DNA from: Paramyrothecium sp. XJ0827
Lineage: Eukaryota > Ascomycota > Sordariomycetes > Hypocreales > Stachybotryaceae
Direction of reading: 5' to 3'
Length of the DNA stretch: 64,000 nt
NCBI GenBank assembly: GCA_020881915.1
Contig: JAJFPB010000002.1
Location: forward strand, 3,596,001-3,660,000
The notes beneath the pieces were generated by a model, which was not told where the DNA came from, made no database searches, and saw only the letters and a program-made list of their open reading frames with translations. A program made the position numbers and the translations under genes. Each line of letters starts with the position of its first letter. Within the stretch, counting starts at the first letter, position 1. Of the stretch, positions 21,959 to 33,959 are shown piece after piece.

Positions 21959-22957
21959 ATGGCTACGACAACGTCAGAGGGCACGTTTGATTGCGAGGGC
22001 GTCAGCCTTTACACGAAGACCTGGAATGTAAGAACTCCTGATTCGGAGGTTTATCTCTAGAAAAATTGATTGCATCCATCGCCATCTGGTACGGAGGCTA
22101 ACGGTCTACTGCAGCCGGCCGGCCCGGTCAAGGCGAAGCTCGTTTTCATCCACGGGTACAGCGACCACGTCAATTTGTACAGTAACTTCTTCCCGCTAGT
22201 AGCAGCCCGAGGCATCCAGGTCTTGGGATTTGATCAGCGCGGCTGGGGCCGTAGCGTGACGAAGCCCTCCGAGAGGGGCCTGTCTGGCCCAACGTCCAGG
22301 GTCATTGCAGATATTGCAGCCTTCATCAAGACTCAACTGCCTTCAGATGTCCCCGTTTTCGTCATGGGTCACTCGATGGGCGGCGGAGAGGCCTTGACCT
22401 TGGCCGGGGATCCGGCGTATACGGACCTCGTCAAACAAGTCCGGGGCTGGATCCTGGAGTGCCCTTTCATCGGCTTCACGCCCAGGGAGGAGCCCGGCTT
22501 CCTGAAGGTCTTCCTTGGACGACTGGTGGGACACATACTGCCGAAGCGGCAGATGGTCAACGAGTTAGACCCGGCGCTCGTGACCCGCGACCCGGAGATG
22601 GCCAAGCGCATCCACGAGGACCCCCTCTGCCACAACACTGGCACACTCGAGGGGCTCGCTTCTATGCTGGACAGGACGGCGCTGCTCACCTCCGTGTCTG
22701 TCAAGATGGACAAGCACGTGCAGGCCATGTACTTTGCGCACTCGACCGCCGACCACGTCTGCAGTTACGACAAGGCTATGAACTGGGCGAAGCAGCAGAC
22801 GATGGAGGACTTGACGATCAAGTCGTACCAGGACGCATTCCACATGCTGCACGCGGACCCTTGCAAGGAGGAGTTTGCCAACGACATAGCCGACTGGATG
22901 CTGAAGCGGGCTGGCGAAGCTCTTAAAGAGACTGCAGCCCTGGGAGCCAAGTTGTGA
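21959..22957 (+). CDS. YJU3: Monoglyceride lipase-like alpha/beta hydrolase
   Basis: Predicted 303-residue serine hydrolase of the monoacylglycerol lipase (yeast Yju3, human MGLL) family, releasing glycerol and a fatty acid. Exons are 21959-22027 and 22115-22957. The oxyanion region is VFIHGYSDHVNLY. The nucleophile elbow is GHSMGG with S110. The acid is D236 in HSTADHVCSYD, and the catalytic His is in FHMLHADP (H266 or H269; H269 best fits the family position). FDQRGWGRS is also a family hallmark. There is no signal peptide, so it probably acts on lipid droplets or membranes from the cytosol. Confidence 0.9.
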
Positions 22958-24118
22958 TTGACCCGAGGACAAACATCCCGTGTTCCGTTGTTGGAATCTC
23001 ACTTTATCTTGGTTGTGTAGAAGTGTACAGTAAATTAACATGTTTGTATACAGTTTGGATCCGTCACATTCGTCAGAGCAGAAGCAGAATTTTATAAGCT
23101 TAGATGCTGCAGTGCATTCCCTGCAGCCCAATTGCCAGTACAGCAACCCCTGGTAACAGACGCGAGACACATCAGAAACGGTGCCACCAAATACGCGAAG
23201 AGCGTAGTGTAGTTGGCTAACCCTGCACAGAGCGGTACTTCAATGGCAACTGACTGCAGCCAGTGGCGTTCGCAGGCAAGCCGCTTGATTTTGAAGCTCA
23301 AGCAAGTTGGCGGATCTAGTGATAATACGACAAAAGCCGACACTATCAATTTCAGAGCTTCTTTTTCACCAGCTTGACCAGTTACAGGAACTTTCAATTG
23401 AGGTGGGGGGACAGGGAACTCCAATCAACGCTAACTTAGTTCCACAAGTTAATCTTGCTGCACCACTGAGTTGCGTACTGGGATCGATCACGTTTGCTAA
23501 TAGCAGCATGGGAGAGGTGCAAGACGGAACTCGGTAATTTGCTCTGCTTATTTCGCTCAGACGGAAAAGTCGGCGGATCCCTTCATCACAGAGCCAAGCT
23601 TCGCTAAGCAAACACTAGCACCATCTGATAAGCATCCTTAGCTCTGCGATGTCACCGCTATTATTCCGGCATAGGTACGGTTTTTTTATTCCGAGTCATG
23701 GGGAGCCTGGGGGATAGTGTGGCAACTAGCCAACCGGTATATGTGAAACCCCCTCTTTGTCTCCGTTGTTTGAAGTGATCGGCAGCAGCAGTGTCTTTTC
23801 GCTCATCACTCATCAATGACTGGCTGAAGCAAGTTACCAACAGACAAATTGTCGAAGACGACCCTTGCTTGTGAAGCGGGTAATTCATCCTCATCCCCAC
23901 CAACTAAGCTATTCCACGGATATCCACTGAGACGACCGAACCCAGCGCAACGCTGGTTGAGATCCCCGGCTCTTTTTTTTTCTTTCCCTTGGTCGTGGGA
24001 GCTCTCCAACTCTCCCTTTCAACTCGTTCACTTGCCCTTCTGGTGCCCTTGTGTGTGAGAAGCAAGCAAGACTCCCAGACACTGATCTATCCCGGCCACT
24101 CACGCCCGCCTGCCCACC
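22958..24118. other. Intergenic region upstream of CDF transporter
   Basis: 1.16 kb without a supported gene. The first half is relatively AT-rich. The final 150 bp before 24119 are pyrimidine-rich (tctttttttttctttccc), as often seen near fungal transcription starts. Several short frames on both strands were judged random. Confidence 0.5.
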
Positions 24119-25471
24119 ATGACTCCCGATGGTAGCAACACCATCACCTACCATCCCAATGTATACAACCTCCACCAGATGGACCAGATCCGCTCCGCGT
24201 CGCGGTCGTCGAACCGCCAGGCGTCCAGCACCGCCGTAGAGGCGGTCGAGCACAAGCCTGACGAGCACGAGGCCGTGGCCCGCCATCCGTCGCACCACGC
24301 CGACGTCGAGACACACGCCGCGCGCTTCCCGCGCCTTTACGCCGGCAGCGACCCGTACGGCCTCTCGTCGGCGTACAAGACCGACGTGGAGCTCGACCAG
24401 ATCAAGGCCAACTCGGGCCGCAAGAGGGACGCGGGCCGCGACATCGCGACGACCCTCACGGCCTCGGGCCGCCACGCCAACAAGCTGCGCGGCTTCTACG
24501 AGAACCAGAACGCCGTCATCGAGCGCATGCTCAAGTCCGTCGAGGAGCACCGGGCGGAGGCACGCCAAGAGGCCGGCGACGACCAGCTCAAGTTCCGCAT
24601 CGCCGTCTACGGCTCCCTCGCCGCCAACGTCGTCCTCACCGCGCTGCAGCTCTTCGCCGCCGTGTCCTCGGGCTCGCTGTCGCTCTTCACCACCATGGCT
24701 GACGCCATCTTCGACCCCCTGAGCAACCTGACCCTCATCTTCTCCAACCGCGCCATCCGTCGCGTCGACCCCCGCCGCTTCCCCGCCGGCAAGGCCCGTC
24801 TCGAGACCGTTGGCAACATCGTCTTCTGCTTCCTCATGACGGCCGTCTCGCTCATCATCATTGCCTTTGCCGCGCAGGAGCTCGCCAAGCACGACGGTCA
24901 GAAGCAGTTCTACCTGCCCTCCGTCATCGCCGTCTGCATCGCCTTCTTGACCAAGCTCTCCCTCTTCTTCTACTGCTGGGCCATCAAGGACAAGTACAGC
25001 CAGGTCAACATTCTGTGGCAGGACCACCGCAACGACCTTCTAGTCAACGCCTTTGGTATCCTCACTTCCGTGGGCGGTGCCAAGCTCATCTGGTGGATCG
25101 ACCCCATGGGTGCCATCCTGCTGTCGGTTCTCATCTCGGGCATCTGGCTGCGCACCGCGTTTGGCGAGTTCATGCTGCTGGTCGGCGTGGTGGCGCCTGT
25201 GGACATGCAGCAGCTCATTACCTACGTCTGCCTGACGCACTCGGACGCCATCCAGGGCATTGACACCGTCCGTGTCTACCATTCCGGCCCGCGCCTCATT
25301 GCCGAGGTCGACATCGTCATGGACCCTGCGGGTACGCTCATGGAGACGCACGACGTGGCCGAGGAGCTGCAGTTCAAGCTAGAGAGCTTGCCGGATATTG
25401 AGCGCGCCTACGTTCATATCGACTACGAAACGACGCACAAGCCGGAGCATGCTTTCAAGAAGGACCTGTGA
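24119..25471 (+). CDS. Cation diffusion facilitator, Mn-type
   Basis: Single-exon gene for 450 residues: a CDF-family divalent-cation/proton antiporter. The first 160 residues are a hydrophilic cytosolic extension. Six membrane segments follow (around 165-370). Metal-site motifs in transmembrane segments 2 and 5 read DAIFD (195-199) and DHRND (302-306). DxxxD at both positions is the hallmark of the Mn-transporting CDF group rather than the HxxxD of Zn transporters. A C-terminal ferredoxin-like cytoplasmic domain includes VRVYHSGPRLIAEVDIVMDP and ERAYVHIDYETTHKPEH. Expected role: Mn2+ sequestration in the vacuole or Golgi. The coding sequence is markedly GC-rich at third positions compared with its neighbours, suggesting high expression. 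Confidence 0.9.
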   Translation: MTPDGSNTITYHPNVYNLHQMDQIRSASRSSNRQASSTAVEAVEHKPDEHEAVARHPSHHADVETHAARFPRLYAGSDPYGLSSAYKTDVELDQIKANSGRKRDAGRDIATTLTASGRHANKLRGFYENQNAVIERMLKSVEEHRAEARQEAGDDQLKFRIAVYGSLAANVVLTALQLFAAVSSGSLSLFTTMADAIFDPLSNLTLIFSNRAIRRVDPRRFPAGKARLETVGNIVFCFLMTAVSLIIIAFAAQELAKHDGQKQFYLPSVIAVCIAFLTKLSLFFYCWAIKDKYSQVNILWQDHRNDLLVNAFGILTSVGGAKLIWWIDPMGAILLSVLISGIWLRTAFGEFMLLVGVVAPVDMQQLITYVCLTHSDAIQGIDTVRVYHSGPRLIAEVDIVMDPAGTLMETHDVAEELQFKLESLPDIERAYVHIDYETTHKPEHAFKKDL

Positions 25472-27398
25472 GGCGTGTTGGCATGCATAGCTCAACTTCC
25501 GGAATGTGTAAAAGTGCGCCTTCGATCTCCACCACGTACTATTCGAATTGAGATGGGAAGGTTGTGAACGTTTACGGGAAATACCAAGAGCCTGAGTATA
25601 TATAGTTTTGGCACTTTGCATTGTATTACATTATCTGCGTACATTACTCGGCTTTGGCTGTGCTGCCGGCGGCAGACAAAGTTTTGCGGCAGTTTATAAG
25701 GACGTGTACTACTACCATTTATGCACAAACATAACTCAAATTATACCGGGGAAAACGTGTCAAGTGTCTTGACATGACAGCATCTCAGTAGCAGGGACAC
25801 AGTGGCACGTTTCACGTATGCAACGGGGGCGATCCCTATCCATTCTGTGACCCCGGGACTAGCTCAGGCTAAAGCAGGTCGGAGGAGCATATGGATGAAG
25901 AAACCAGCAATCAAGTTTGGGCTACGATCCCCAGACAGTCGATGCGGGGAAGCGTGTGGGGAATCAGAGGGACCTGGGCTGATCAATACCGGAAGCACAT
26001 GGTCATCGGGGCAGGACGGGCTGGAACTTTGTCAATGACGATGAAATTGTTTCGTCGTCCGCTTTCGCAGCACATGAGGTCCAACCCTTGGGAAGAGAGC
26101 AAGCACTACGTGATTGGGGTGTCAATATGCCGGCGGGCAGTTGTGACTTTTGTTGAGTGTTGACTGCATGGGGCGGTATGCGAATGCAGGGCCTCTCGCG
26201 CCATGGTAGGGCGGCTCGTGCAGCTGGCTCCTCTAGTGTGTCATTGCCAGGGTTCTGTGAGGTGCGTCTGCCGAGTTGCTGTTGTTGGACGGGCACATGC
26301 CGTGTATGCATTGGGGTTGTCTCTGGTGGGGTTGAAGCAATAAGACTGGTCATATTACAGGCGAGCTCGAGATGGAAACTCGGAAGTGGCATTAACTTCC
26401 TGGCGGCAGAAAACTTACCAAGTCTTTTCAGGGGCTAAGCTCGAGAACAAATACGAATTTAGACATTGCCATCAACAAGCTTATTTGAATGCCTTACCTG
26501 TAGTAGCGCTCCGAGGTAGAAAATAGTCTCGGCCTACAAAGTATAGCCAGCGTCCCAAGCACGCAGCACATACCCTATACCCACAACGCAGTCCAGCCAA
26601 CGGGGAATTGGATCACGGATCGAAATGGCCGGTCACAGCAAGCGCCGTTAGGTGGTGCCCCACCCTAGGCTGCCCGCGCTACACCCTCTTCAGCAGGTTC
26701 GCTCTGGGAGTGGGCCCTGTCCGCTCTCGGCCTAAACAGGCCCGTGGATTTTTTTGTTTTCGTGGTGTTGCGCCGGGGAAGGAGCTGCGAGTGGGTGTCA
26801 TTTTCTGGCGATGACAACTTTGGAGCACGAGCTAAGGTGCTGGATGGACCTTAGCAGAGCAACACTGACGTAAGGCCTGGGTCCAGGCAAGGCAAGGCGG
26901 CAGGTACCTCACTCACACCTTGCCTCGCCTGCATTCTACCTTAGTCTCGTATTGTACAGGTTGTAGTGCAGCCGTGTAAATTAGCTGCACCTTCATCCGT
27001 ATCAATTTCCTCCTCCCCTACCTACCTCTGTACCCTGGCACGCAACCTACAGCAGTAAGGTAGCTGTCTTCTGCTCTGCTCTGCTCTGCTCTGCTCTGCT
27101 CTGCTCTGCTCTGCTCTGCTCTGCTCTGCTCTGCTTGTGCTCTCTTATCAATTTCGACCAAGCCCAATCCAGCCAACCGCTGGTCTCCTCTCCTCTGCCT
27201 TGCCCGTCCTCTCACCATCTCGCATCGCGGGTTTCGTCAAGTTCGCAGCAGCTCGCAGCACCTTCGCAACCCCTGTTCTACGCCGCTGGCTCGCTCCTAT
27301 CTCTTCCTTGACATCCTCGCCGAGCTTCTCATGGGCTGCTAGCGACATTTTCTTGCCTCGCAAAAAGCGCCCTCGGGTCATCGAATCCCACCGCCGCA
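25472..27398. other. Intergenic region upstream of glycogenin (1.9 kb)
   Basis: No gene is supported. It contains an AGGTACCT palindrome at 26902-26909 and a long TCTGC microsatellite at 27070-27134. The last 250 bp are strongly pyrimidine-rich and probably form the promoter and 5' leader of the glycogenin gene. Short frames between 25800 and 26440 show no domain. Confidence 0.55.
27070..27134. repeat. (TCTGC)13 pentanucleotide microsatellite
   Basis: Thirteen perfect TCTGC units (65 bp), about 265 bp upstream of the glycogenin start codon, in a pyrimidine-rich probable leader or core promoter. A perfect array of this length is likely to vary in copy number between strains. Confidence 0.95.
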
Positions 27399-30126
27399 AT
27401 GGCTGTTCCGGGTGGGGAGCATGTTTACGCGACGGTGCGTACCAGCGGCCATTGCGCATGCCCCGCGTGAAAAACATCGCTAACAAGACCCTCTTTGGCG
27501 GCTTTGCAGCTCCTGCTGAGCGATTCGTACCTTCCAGGTAGTTCATGACCGTTTTGTTCATACCAATGCTCTGTCTGACAGTTCCATAGGTGCCCTCGTC
27601 CTTGCCCACTCGCTTCGCGATGCTGGTACCGCCAAACAGCTTGCGGTTCTTGTAACACTAGACTCCGTCTCGGCCGAGTCCATTACACAGCTCAAGGTCA
27701 GTGATCCAAAAGGTGCCGGCACTCTTGACCGTAACTAAGATGGGGTCCTTCCACCTCTAGACCGTATACGACCATGTCATCCCAGTTCCCCGTATACGCA
27801 ACGATCGGCCGGCCAATTTGTATCTCATGAACCGAGCCGACCTGCATTCTGCCTTCACCAAGATCAACCTGTGGAAGCAGACCCAATTCTCCAAGATAGT
27901 CTACATCGACGCCGATGTGGTCGCATATCGCGCCCCCGATGAGCTGTTCAACGTCCCGCACGCCTTTGCTGCCGCTCCAGATATCGGATGGCCTGATTTG
28001 TTCAACACGGGTGTCATGGTTCTGACACCCAACATGGGCGATTACTATGCCATGATGGCCATGGCAGAAAGAGGCATCTCCTTCGACGGCGCTGACCAGG
28101 GTCTTCTGAACATGCATTTCAGCAACAACTATCACCGTCTCAGCTTCACGTACAATGTCACACCTTCTGCCCACTACCAGTACGTCCCAGCCTATCGTCA
28201 TTTCCAGTCGAGTATCAACATGGTGCATTTCATCGGTACGAACAAGCCCTGGTTCGCTGGGCGAGACGCATCCTTCAGCAACTCGCCCTTTGATGAAATG
28301 ACTGGCAGATGGTGGGCCGTCTACGACCGACACTACCGGGTCAAGGTATGATAGTTACCAATGCATGAATTCTTCAAGGGCCAGCGCAGTTATTGACACT
28401 ATCCGCAGGAAACCCCCTCACAACAGACCGAGCCTGCACAGGTCCAGACACAGCCTGACAATACTTACGTGCAGTACTTTACTAAAGGAGAATATCGTCC
28501 TCCTCCGGTTGCGACGCAGCCCAGTACTGGTGAGCATCGTCATGAGGGCCATCACCATCAAGGCCCTGTGCACCACGACGGTGCGCATGATTCCCACCAG
28601 CAGCATCGTTATGATTATCCTTCTCATCCCCCTCCTGAGCCGGGTCACGAGCAGCCTGGGCAACAACACCATGAGCAATCTCATTATCAGCAGCCTCACG
28701 AAGCCCAGACTGGTGACTCGGCTTCCCATGTTTCGCATTCCGCCCCTTTTGTTAGCCACGATTCGGGAACAGTGGCTGAGGCTCGATTAGAGCAGCAGGT
28801 TCCCGAGCATCATGGTGGAGGAGCGCCGCCCGTGGAGCACAAAGCCGAGCCCGAGCCGGCCCCAGTCCAAGTTCATAGCTGGGATGCTCAAAGGTAAACC
28901 TCCCCTCACCTGATATCTATACGCTGTGGATTGAGAAGGCTAACGCAATCCTACACAGACAACCTCCTCCACCCGATTCCAAGCCCGAAGCGATGAACTT
29001 CCCGGCGATGCACTACGAGATGTCCCAAGACACTACGGCGTTTGTACCCCCTCCGAGATACCCAAGCCCTCCCAAGAATATGTGGTATGAGGTTCCGAAG
29101 GAGCGTCCAGCTCCACCTGAACAGCAGCCACGGCAGATTTTCCCTTGGGAGGGACACCGTCCCCGACCGTCGAGATCGTTCGTCCGAAATGCACCCGAAC
29201 TGCACGTAGACGTGGAATCACATAGTGAGCCATTCGGTGACCGCGTGACCGCTACCGACTCACGGCCCCCTACTGAGCCATCTGCCATAGGGTCTGCCCC
29301 AACAGAAACCACGGTCGAGCCCGCAACGCCCACCACTCCCGCAATTAGAGTCATCCCGTCGGATCCCTGGACTTCTTTCTCCCGTAACAATGCTTGGGAT
29401 GATATGCCTGAGATCGGTCGCTATGTCGAAGGTCTCCAGAAGCATCGTCGGGTTAAGAGTCAAGGCACACTGGGCGGCTCTAAGCGCGGGAGGGGTGGTG
29501 GATGGTTTGGGTCTGGAGCTGGAGAGGATCAACCGCACGGTTTCAGGTTGACCGACTTTCCTAGCGAAGTCGAACGCCCTAGCCTGCCGGTCACTCCGGC
29601 TCCGATCCATCGCCAGACGTTGTGGGGAGACGAAGACGCAGAGCGAGGCGATGACGATGATTCGCATTCGCCGCTTCCCGCCGCGCAGGGCGTGCCCAAG
29701 CAGGACGAATGGGTATGTGTGCATGGGAAGCGATGGTCACCAGCCGATTGCCTATGCGACTTGGCTGACCTGTTACTCCACCACAAGGATCCTACGGCGC
29801 AGCTTCAGAAACTAGCGAAGCAGCAGTCGGAGGCATTGCTACGCAGACTTTCTGGCGGCGAGGCGGAACTATCGGGTGCCAACCGTGAAATCCCATCGCG
29901 GTCGTTGCCCTACGGCTCCGAGCCTACAGGTACCAATCCACCTACTTTCGTCGCAAATACTACTAGTGGCGTGCTCAGTCCGCGCCCGGTCAAAGCCGGG
30001 GCGAGATCGATTCCCGAGCCGAGCTATTCTGGCCCCGGCGCCGCCTGGGAGAAGGGTGAGGAAGTTCCCGTGCAGCAGACACCTCTGCCGCCATCGGAAG
30101 AGGAAAAGGACGTCCTCGATACATGA
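27399..30126 (+). CDS. gnn: Glycogenin (glycogen-priming glucosyltransferase)
   Basis: Predicted 802-residue GT8 enzyme that self-glucosylates from UDP-glucose and primes glycogen synthase. Six exons: 27399-27434, 27510-27537, 27590-27696, 27761-28345, 28409-28893 and 28959-30126, all in frame. The catalytic domain (1 to about 255) shows the start VYATLLLSDSYLPGALVLAHSLRD, the DxD metal motif DAD at 107-109 (VYIDADVV) and NTGVMVL, GADQGLLN and VHFIGTNKPW. The Tyr-rich stretch HYQYVPAYRHF may supply the acceptor tyrosine. A His/Gln/Pro-rich linker (around 275-360) separates it from the synthase-interacting motif DPWTSFSRNNAWDDMPEI at about 549-566. A further Cys-containing conserved patch (DEWVCVHGKRWSPADCLCDL) lies in the tail. 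The protein is longer than animal glycogenin, as is usual in filamentous fungi. Confidence 0.94.
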
Positions 30127-31271
30127 TGAGTGTGTGCTAATATAGCCTCTAACACAACCTACCCGTTGGCGGGAATGGCCGACTTTATTCAGTTTTGCTT
30201 TTTTGCGTTGTATAAGTTATTCGCCGAGCTGGTTTGAAGGATGAAGGGTGAAGAGCGGACGGATTGAGTGAACGATATACGGGACCAAGTTTGGAATGGA
30301 ATGTTTGTGAGGAGGGGTTTCTGCTAATTCCATGCTCTCTAATTTGATCGATGCTGTATGATAGGGATTTGTATTGTTCTCATTTGCGAGCATCATGAAG
30401 CGCCGCATCAACTCATTGCCTGCTGGCCAATTTTATACATTTCATTTTCAGGCCCAAACACGAGTGAGAGCTCCATGCATATGTTGTATTCATGCCGGTT
30501 CCAGCAGGCACTTAATTCCCTGTAGGGCCGGCACTATTCCCCGAAATTATTGCTAGGAAGTGTCTGGTGATTGGGATATTGTACATGCGTACCATCATAC
30601 ACACCAAACTCGATCATACCTCCTCGTCTTAGATTTGATCGTTCCTCCTAGCGTCTGGCAGATCATCCATTGGAGTAATACACCGTGTGAAGGAATGGAA
30701 ATAAAGTACCGAAATCTCATTATAACTAATCGATAGCCCAGAAACCTCCAAGGTCTACAATATTGAAGAGGCTCAAGTATAACATGGCACGTAGCAGGAT
30801 AGTCTCGTCTATTCAGTGGTGCTGAAGATGTAATGTTCCCGCGTCTCTGTTCCCAGGGTATAAAGACGTGTGCTTCACGGCGTGAGACAACTTGATAAAT
30901 GCGGGAGACAAATCAATATATACCTCGGGTCATTCGCGGGGCAATTTATGCTACTTCTTTAATCCGTTTGTGTCACGTCTTCTGTTTCCCGAGATATTGA
31001 CACCCTCCTGGTGACGCTGCTTCAATCGTATCCTTCTTTGCTGCCCGCTTTTTGCCACAAGGCCAACGTAAAAACTCTTCCAAATAAACGGAACTAATCC
31101 TCTCAAACGCCGTAGTTATGCTGCTGCCTCTTGCAGGTGGAAAATGAATGTGTAGGGGGGATACGCGTGCTTCACTCGTCGTCAAGTTACGTAGTTTGGT
31201 ACAGGTGGCGATACGTCGGCATACAGACTTATCATGGCACCGCATGCCTGTGGGATATCAAAGTATAATAC
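30127..31271. other. Convergent 3' intergenic region (1.1 kb)
   Basis: Between the stops of glycogenin (+) and HRD1 (-). Relatively AT-rich, with no gene or repeat recognised. Unusually long for a convergent gap in this window; it probably holds long 3' UTRs. Confidence 0.5.
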
Positions 31272-33959
31272 TCAATCGGAACCTGAGTCGTCTCTTGCGT
31301 CGTCCGAGCTGTCGTCACCGTCTTCAATAGTCACCGCTCTGCCCTTGCCTTTATCGGACGCTGAGGGATCTTCATCACCCCTGACTAATGCCGGCCTCTC
31401 GTCATCCGGACTTGATACATCGGGTTGTGAAACTGACTGTGCACTTCCCTCACCTTGACCCAAACGAGGGCTGTTCCGAAACAGTTGTGCGGAGCCGCCC
31501 CAGTTGGGGAGCACGGGGCTTGGTGATGCCACAGCCGTTGGATCAGCCGGTAATCGAAAACCGGGGATTTCTGAGATAGGCACCAATGGAGGCAAAGAAT
31601 CAGTCGCAGATTGATCGTCGTTTGTGCTTACGCTGCCATTGGGATTGTTTCGCGGAGCCGTGAATAGGCCGGAACTGCTTTGTCCGCCCAGCCCTTGTTC
31701 ATTGCTGCTCTGAGTTGGGGCAACTCCTGTCGGTGGAGGAGGAGGCGGCGCCATCTGAGTCGTATGCGACGAGGCACCATCCAGTCTTTGCAAGGGCATC
31801 AACGACCAACCCGGGGGAATAACCACACCTTCTGGGAGATCAGGGCTACCAGAGGGGATGGCTGTCGCGTTGGAAGTAGTGCCGTGTCGGGCCACGAAAG
31901 GGCTGCTTATGCGCGGTGGAATACTTGGGAAACCCGTCAGGCTTGGAAGAGCAGAGAGGGGTGGATGAACAGTCGATGGAAAGCCCGCTGGGAAACCAGC
32001 AGGCAAGCCGACATTGGGAGATGCTGCTTGGCCTGGTGCCGGGGAAGCAAGATCTGGCTGTTGCTGCTGTCGCTGTCGAACACGCTGCAGCTCCGCAAGT
32101 AAAAGATGCAGGGTCTGAAGTTCGTTCTGTGTATTTTGCAGCGCCTGCACTTCGCGCTGTACAAGCTGCTCAGCTTGGGTGATGAGGTTGCCAATACTTT
32201 GCATATTGTTTCCAGCCACGATGTTGCCAGCGAGACCCTGCAGAGGCGGAGCTATAGGAGTTGGTCCAGGGATCTGATTTGCTACCGGTTGCTGAATGCC
32301 GAATTGTTGCACAAGTTCTCTAGCCTGCTGATTATTGGCACCAAATCCAAGGCGAATCGGACCCAGATTGAACACACGCGGCTGCCCGTTGGCTTGTTGT
32401 GGTTGGGGCTGTCCGTCATTTTGGCCTGGTAGACCACCGTTCCTGGGAGCATTGACCGGCGGCTGCGGCCGCTGGTTGAATGGTGCCCCTCCAATTTGAA
32501 TGCGAATACCCGCTGCGCGATTCTGGGGGGGCCGGTTTCGATCCTCAGTGACCGGTGCTCTGCATGTCGGACAAACTTGCTGTCGCTCGAGCCAGCTCTT
32601 GAGACAGCCAAGATGGAGAATGTGCCCACACGGCAGCTTTTTGGGGCGGATGCGGTCGATAGCGCCGGGGTTGTTTGCGGGATCCCATGGTCGCATATCC
32701 TCTCGGCAGATAATGCAGGTACTCTCCCGAGACAGATCTTCCTCGGTGGCGTCGGGGTGACGGTTCATTTCGCGCATAGCTCGGCGATAACGTAGGAGCG
32801 CGCTCAGCCTTTTGATGAAATCCCTCGAGGTCATAAACAGATCCCTCATGATATGGATGGGAAGACCATAGAAGCGAAGCAGCATAAAGAAGAAGGCGAT
32901 GTAGATGCCAAGCTTGGTCAGATCTAAGAAGGTCAGACAGAACCTCATACCAGGTTAGAGGGTGGGCTTACCAGTCACCAGGTCGAGCCAGAGGACGAAT
33001 TCGCCCTTGGCGGCCCAACCAGGAACTTCGATATCCATCTCGTCAATATCATCCTCGCTCGGTAACGCTTCCTGGGTCGCTGGGGCGTCCTCTCCGGAGG
33101 CTGCCGCCTGTTCTCGTCGTCGGATGATTGCCTCTCGTTCTTGTCGAACTTCTAGCCTCCGTTCGAGCAGCCGCTTACGTGTTTGCGCCTTGATGATGTT
33201 CTGCTCTGCAATCGAGAGCAGGTAACGGGCGCCGGTTCGCCACGAGCTAGCAGTCAAAATGGCGAACTCAAAGAGGAACATGACCATCATGTTGGGGCGG
33301 GCCTCTTGGATCACTTGGATGATGATGTAGCGTAGCATCAGGACATCGTAGAAGAAGCTCATGAGCAGGGAGATGCTCAACCGCGTATGGAAGAGGCGGG
33401 GGTTCGCAGGCGGTTGTTGCTCCAAGATTTCGACTCGGCCATCGCAAATCCAACCCCAGACCTTGCCTGTGACGAGTGCGGTAAACATGACCAAGAACCA
33501 GGCACCGCGCTCCTCTCTTATGATGGTCATGGCCAGACAGGTTTCTGTGATGGCGAACCAGGCCCGTTCGGTGAGTTGCTCGACTTCGACAGCTCGCAGC
33601 CGGCCGAAGCATAATCGCGAGAGTCCGTAGATAAAGCTGCTATACACAAGAAGGGTGAAGTTGACCAGGACCTAGCGTAGGGGATTAGTCTCGAAGAAGG
33701 GCCTAAGACGAGGGCGCGGGCACGGGAGAGAGCGGAGAGTTGCGTACAAGTAAGCAGAAGTTGCTTTGTGCTAGGTGAACCATGGCCGAATAGAAGTTGG
33801 GCCGCTGGTAGAATGCTGAGAGTACGACCGAGCCCGCAAGGGCAGTCGAGGCCTGGAAGTTCATGGTTAGCAGCCATCATGGGGACGAGAGCTCCGTGAA
33901 GCTCGTGGCGTGATGGATAAGCTTGGCGCACTTACCCCAGCATACCAACCGAGCCGCAT
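31272..33959 (-). CDS. HRD1: ERAD E3 ubiquitin ligase Hrd1
   Basis: Predicted 826-residue endoplasmic reticulum membrane RING-H2 ubiquitin ligase that ubiquitinates misfolded ER proteins and forms part of the retrotranslocation channel. Exons are 33936-33959, 33748-33852, 32972-33671 and 31272-32923. The start [31 protein letters not shown] is the standard fungal Hrd1 N-terminus. Multiple membrane segments follow up to about residue 300. The RING-H2 at about 346-401 reads [37 protein letters not shown]. The long C-terminal half is Gln/Pro/Asn-rich and disordered-looking, ending in an acidic Asp/Ser tail with a KGKGRA basic patch. Between residues 220 and 260 an Arg/Glu-rich helix ([23 protein letters not shown]) faces the cytosol. 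Confidence 0.94.

Noticed and set aside
23909..25027. 372-codon minus-strand frame antisense to the CDF gene
   Set aside because: It is a shadow of a GC-rich coding sequence: Val/Gly/Asp/Glu-rich low-complexity product with no domain.
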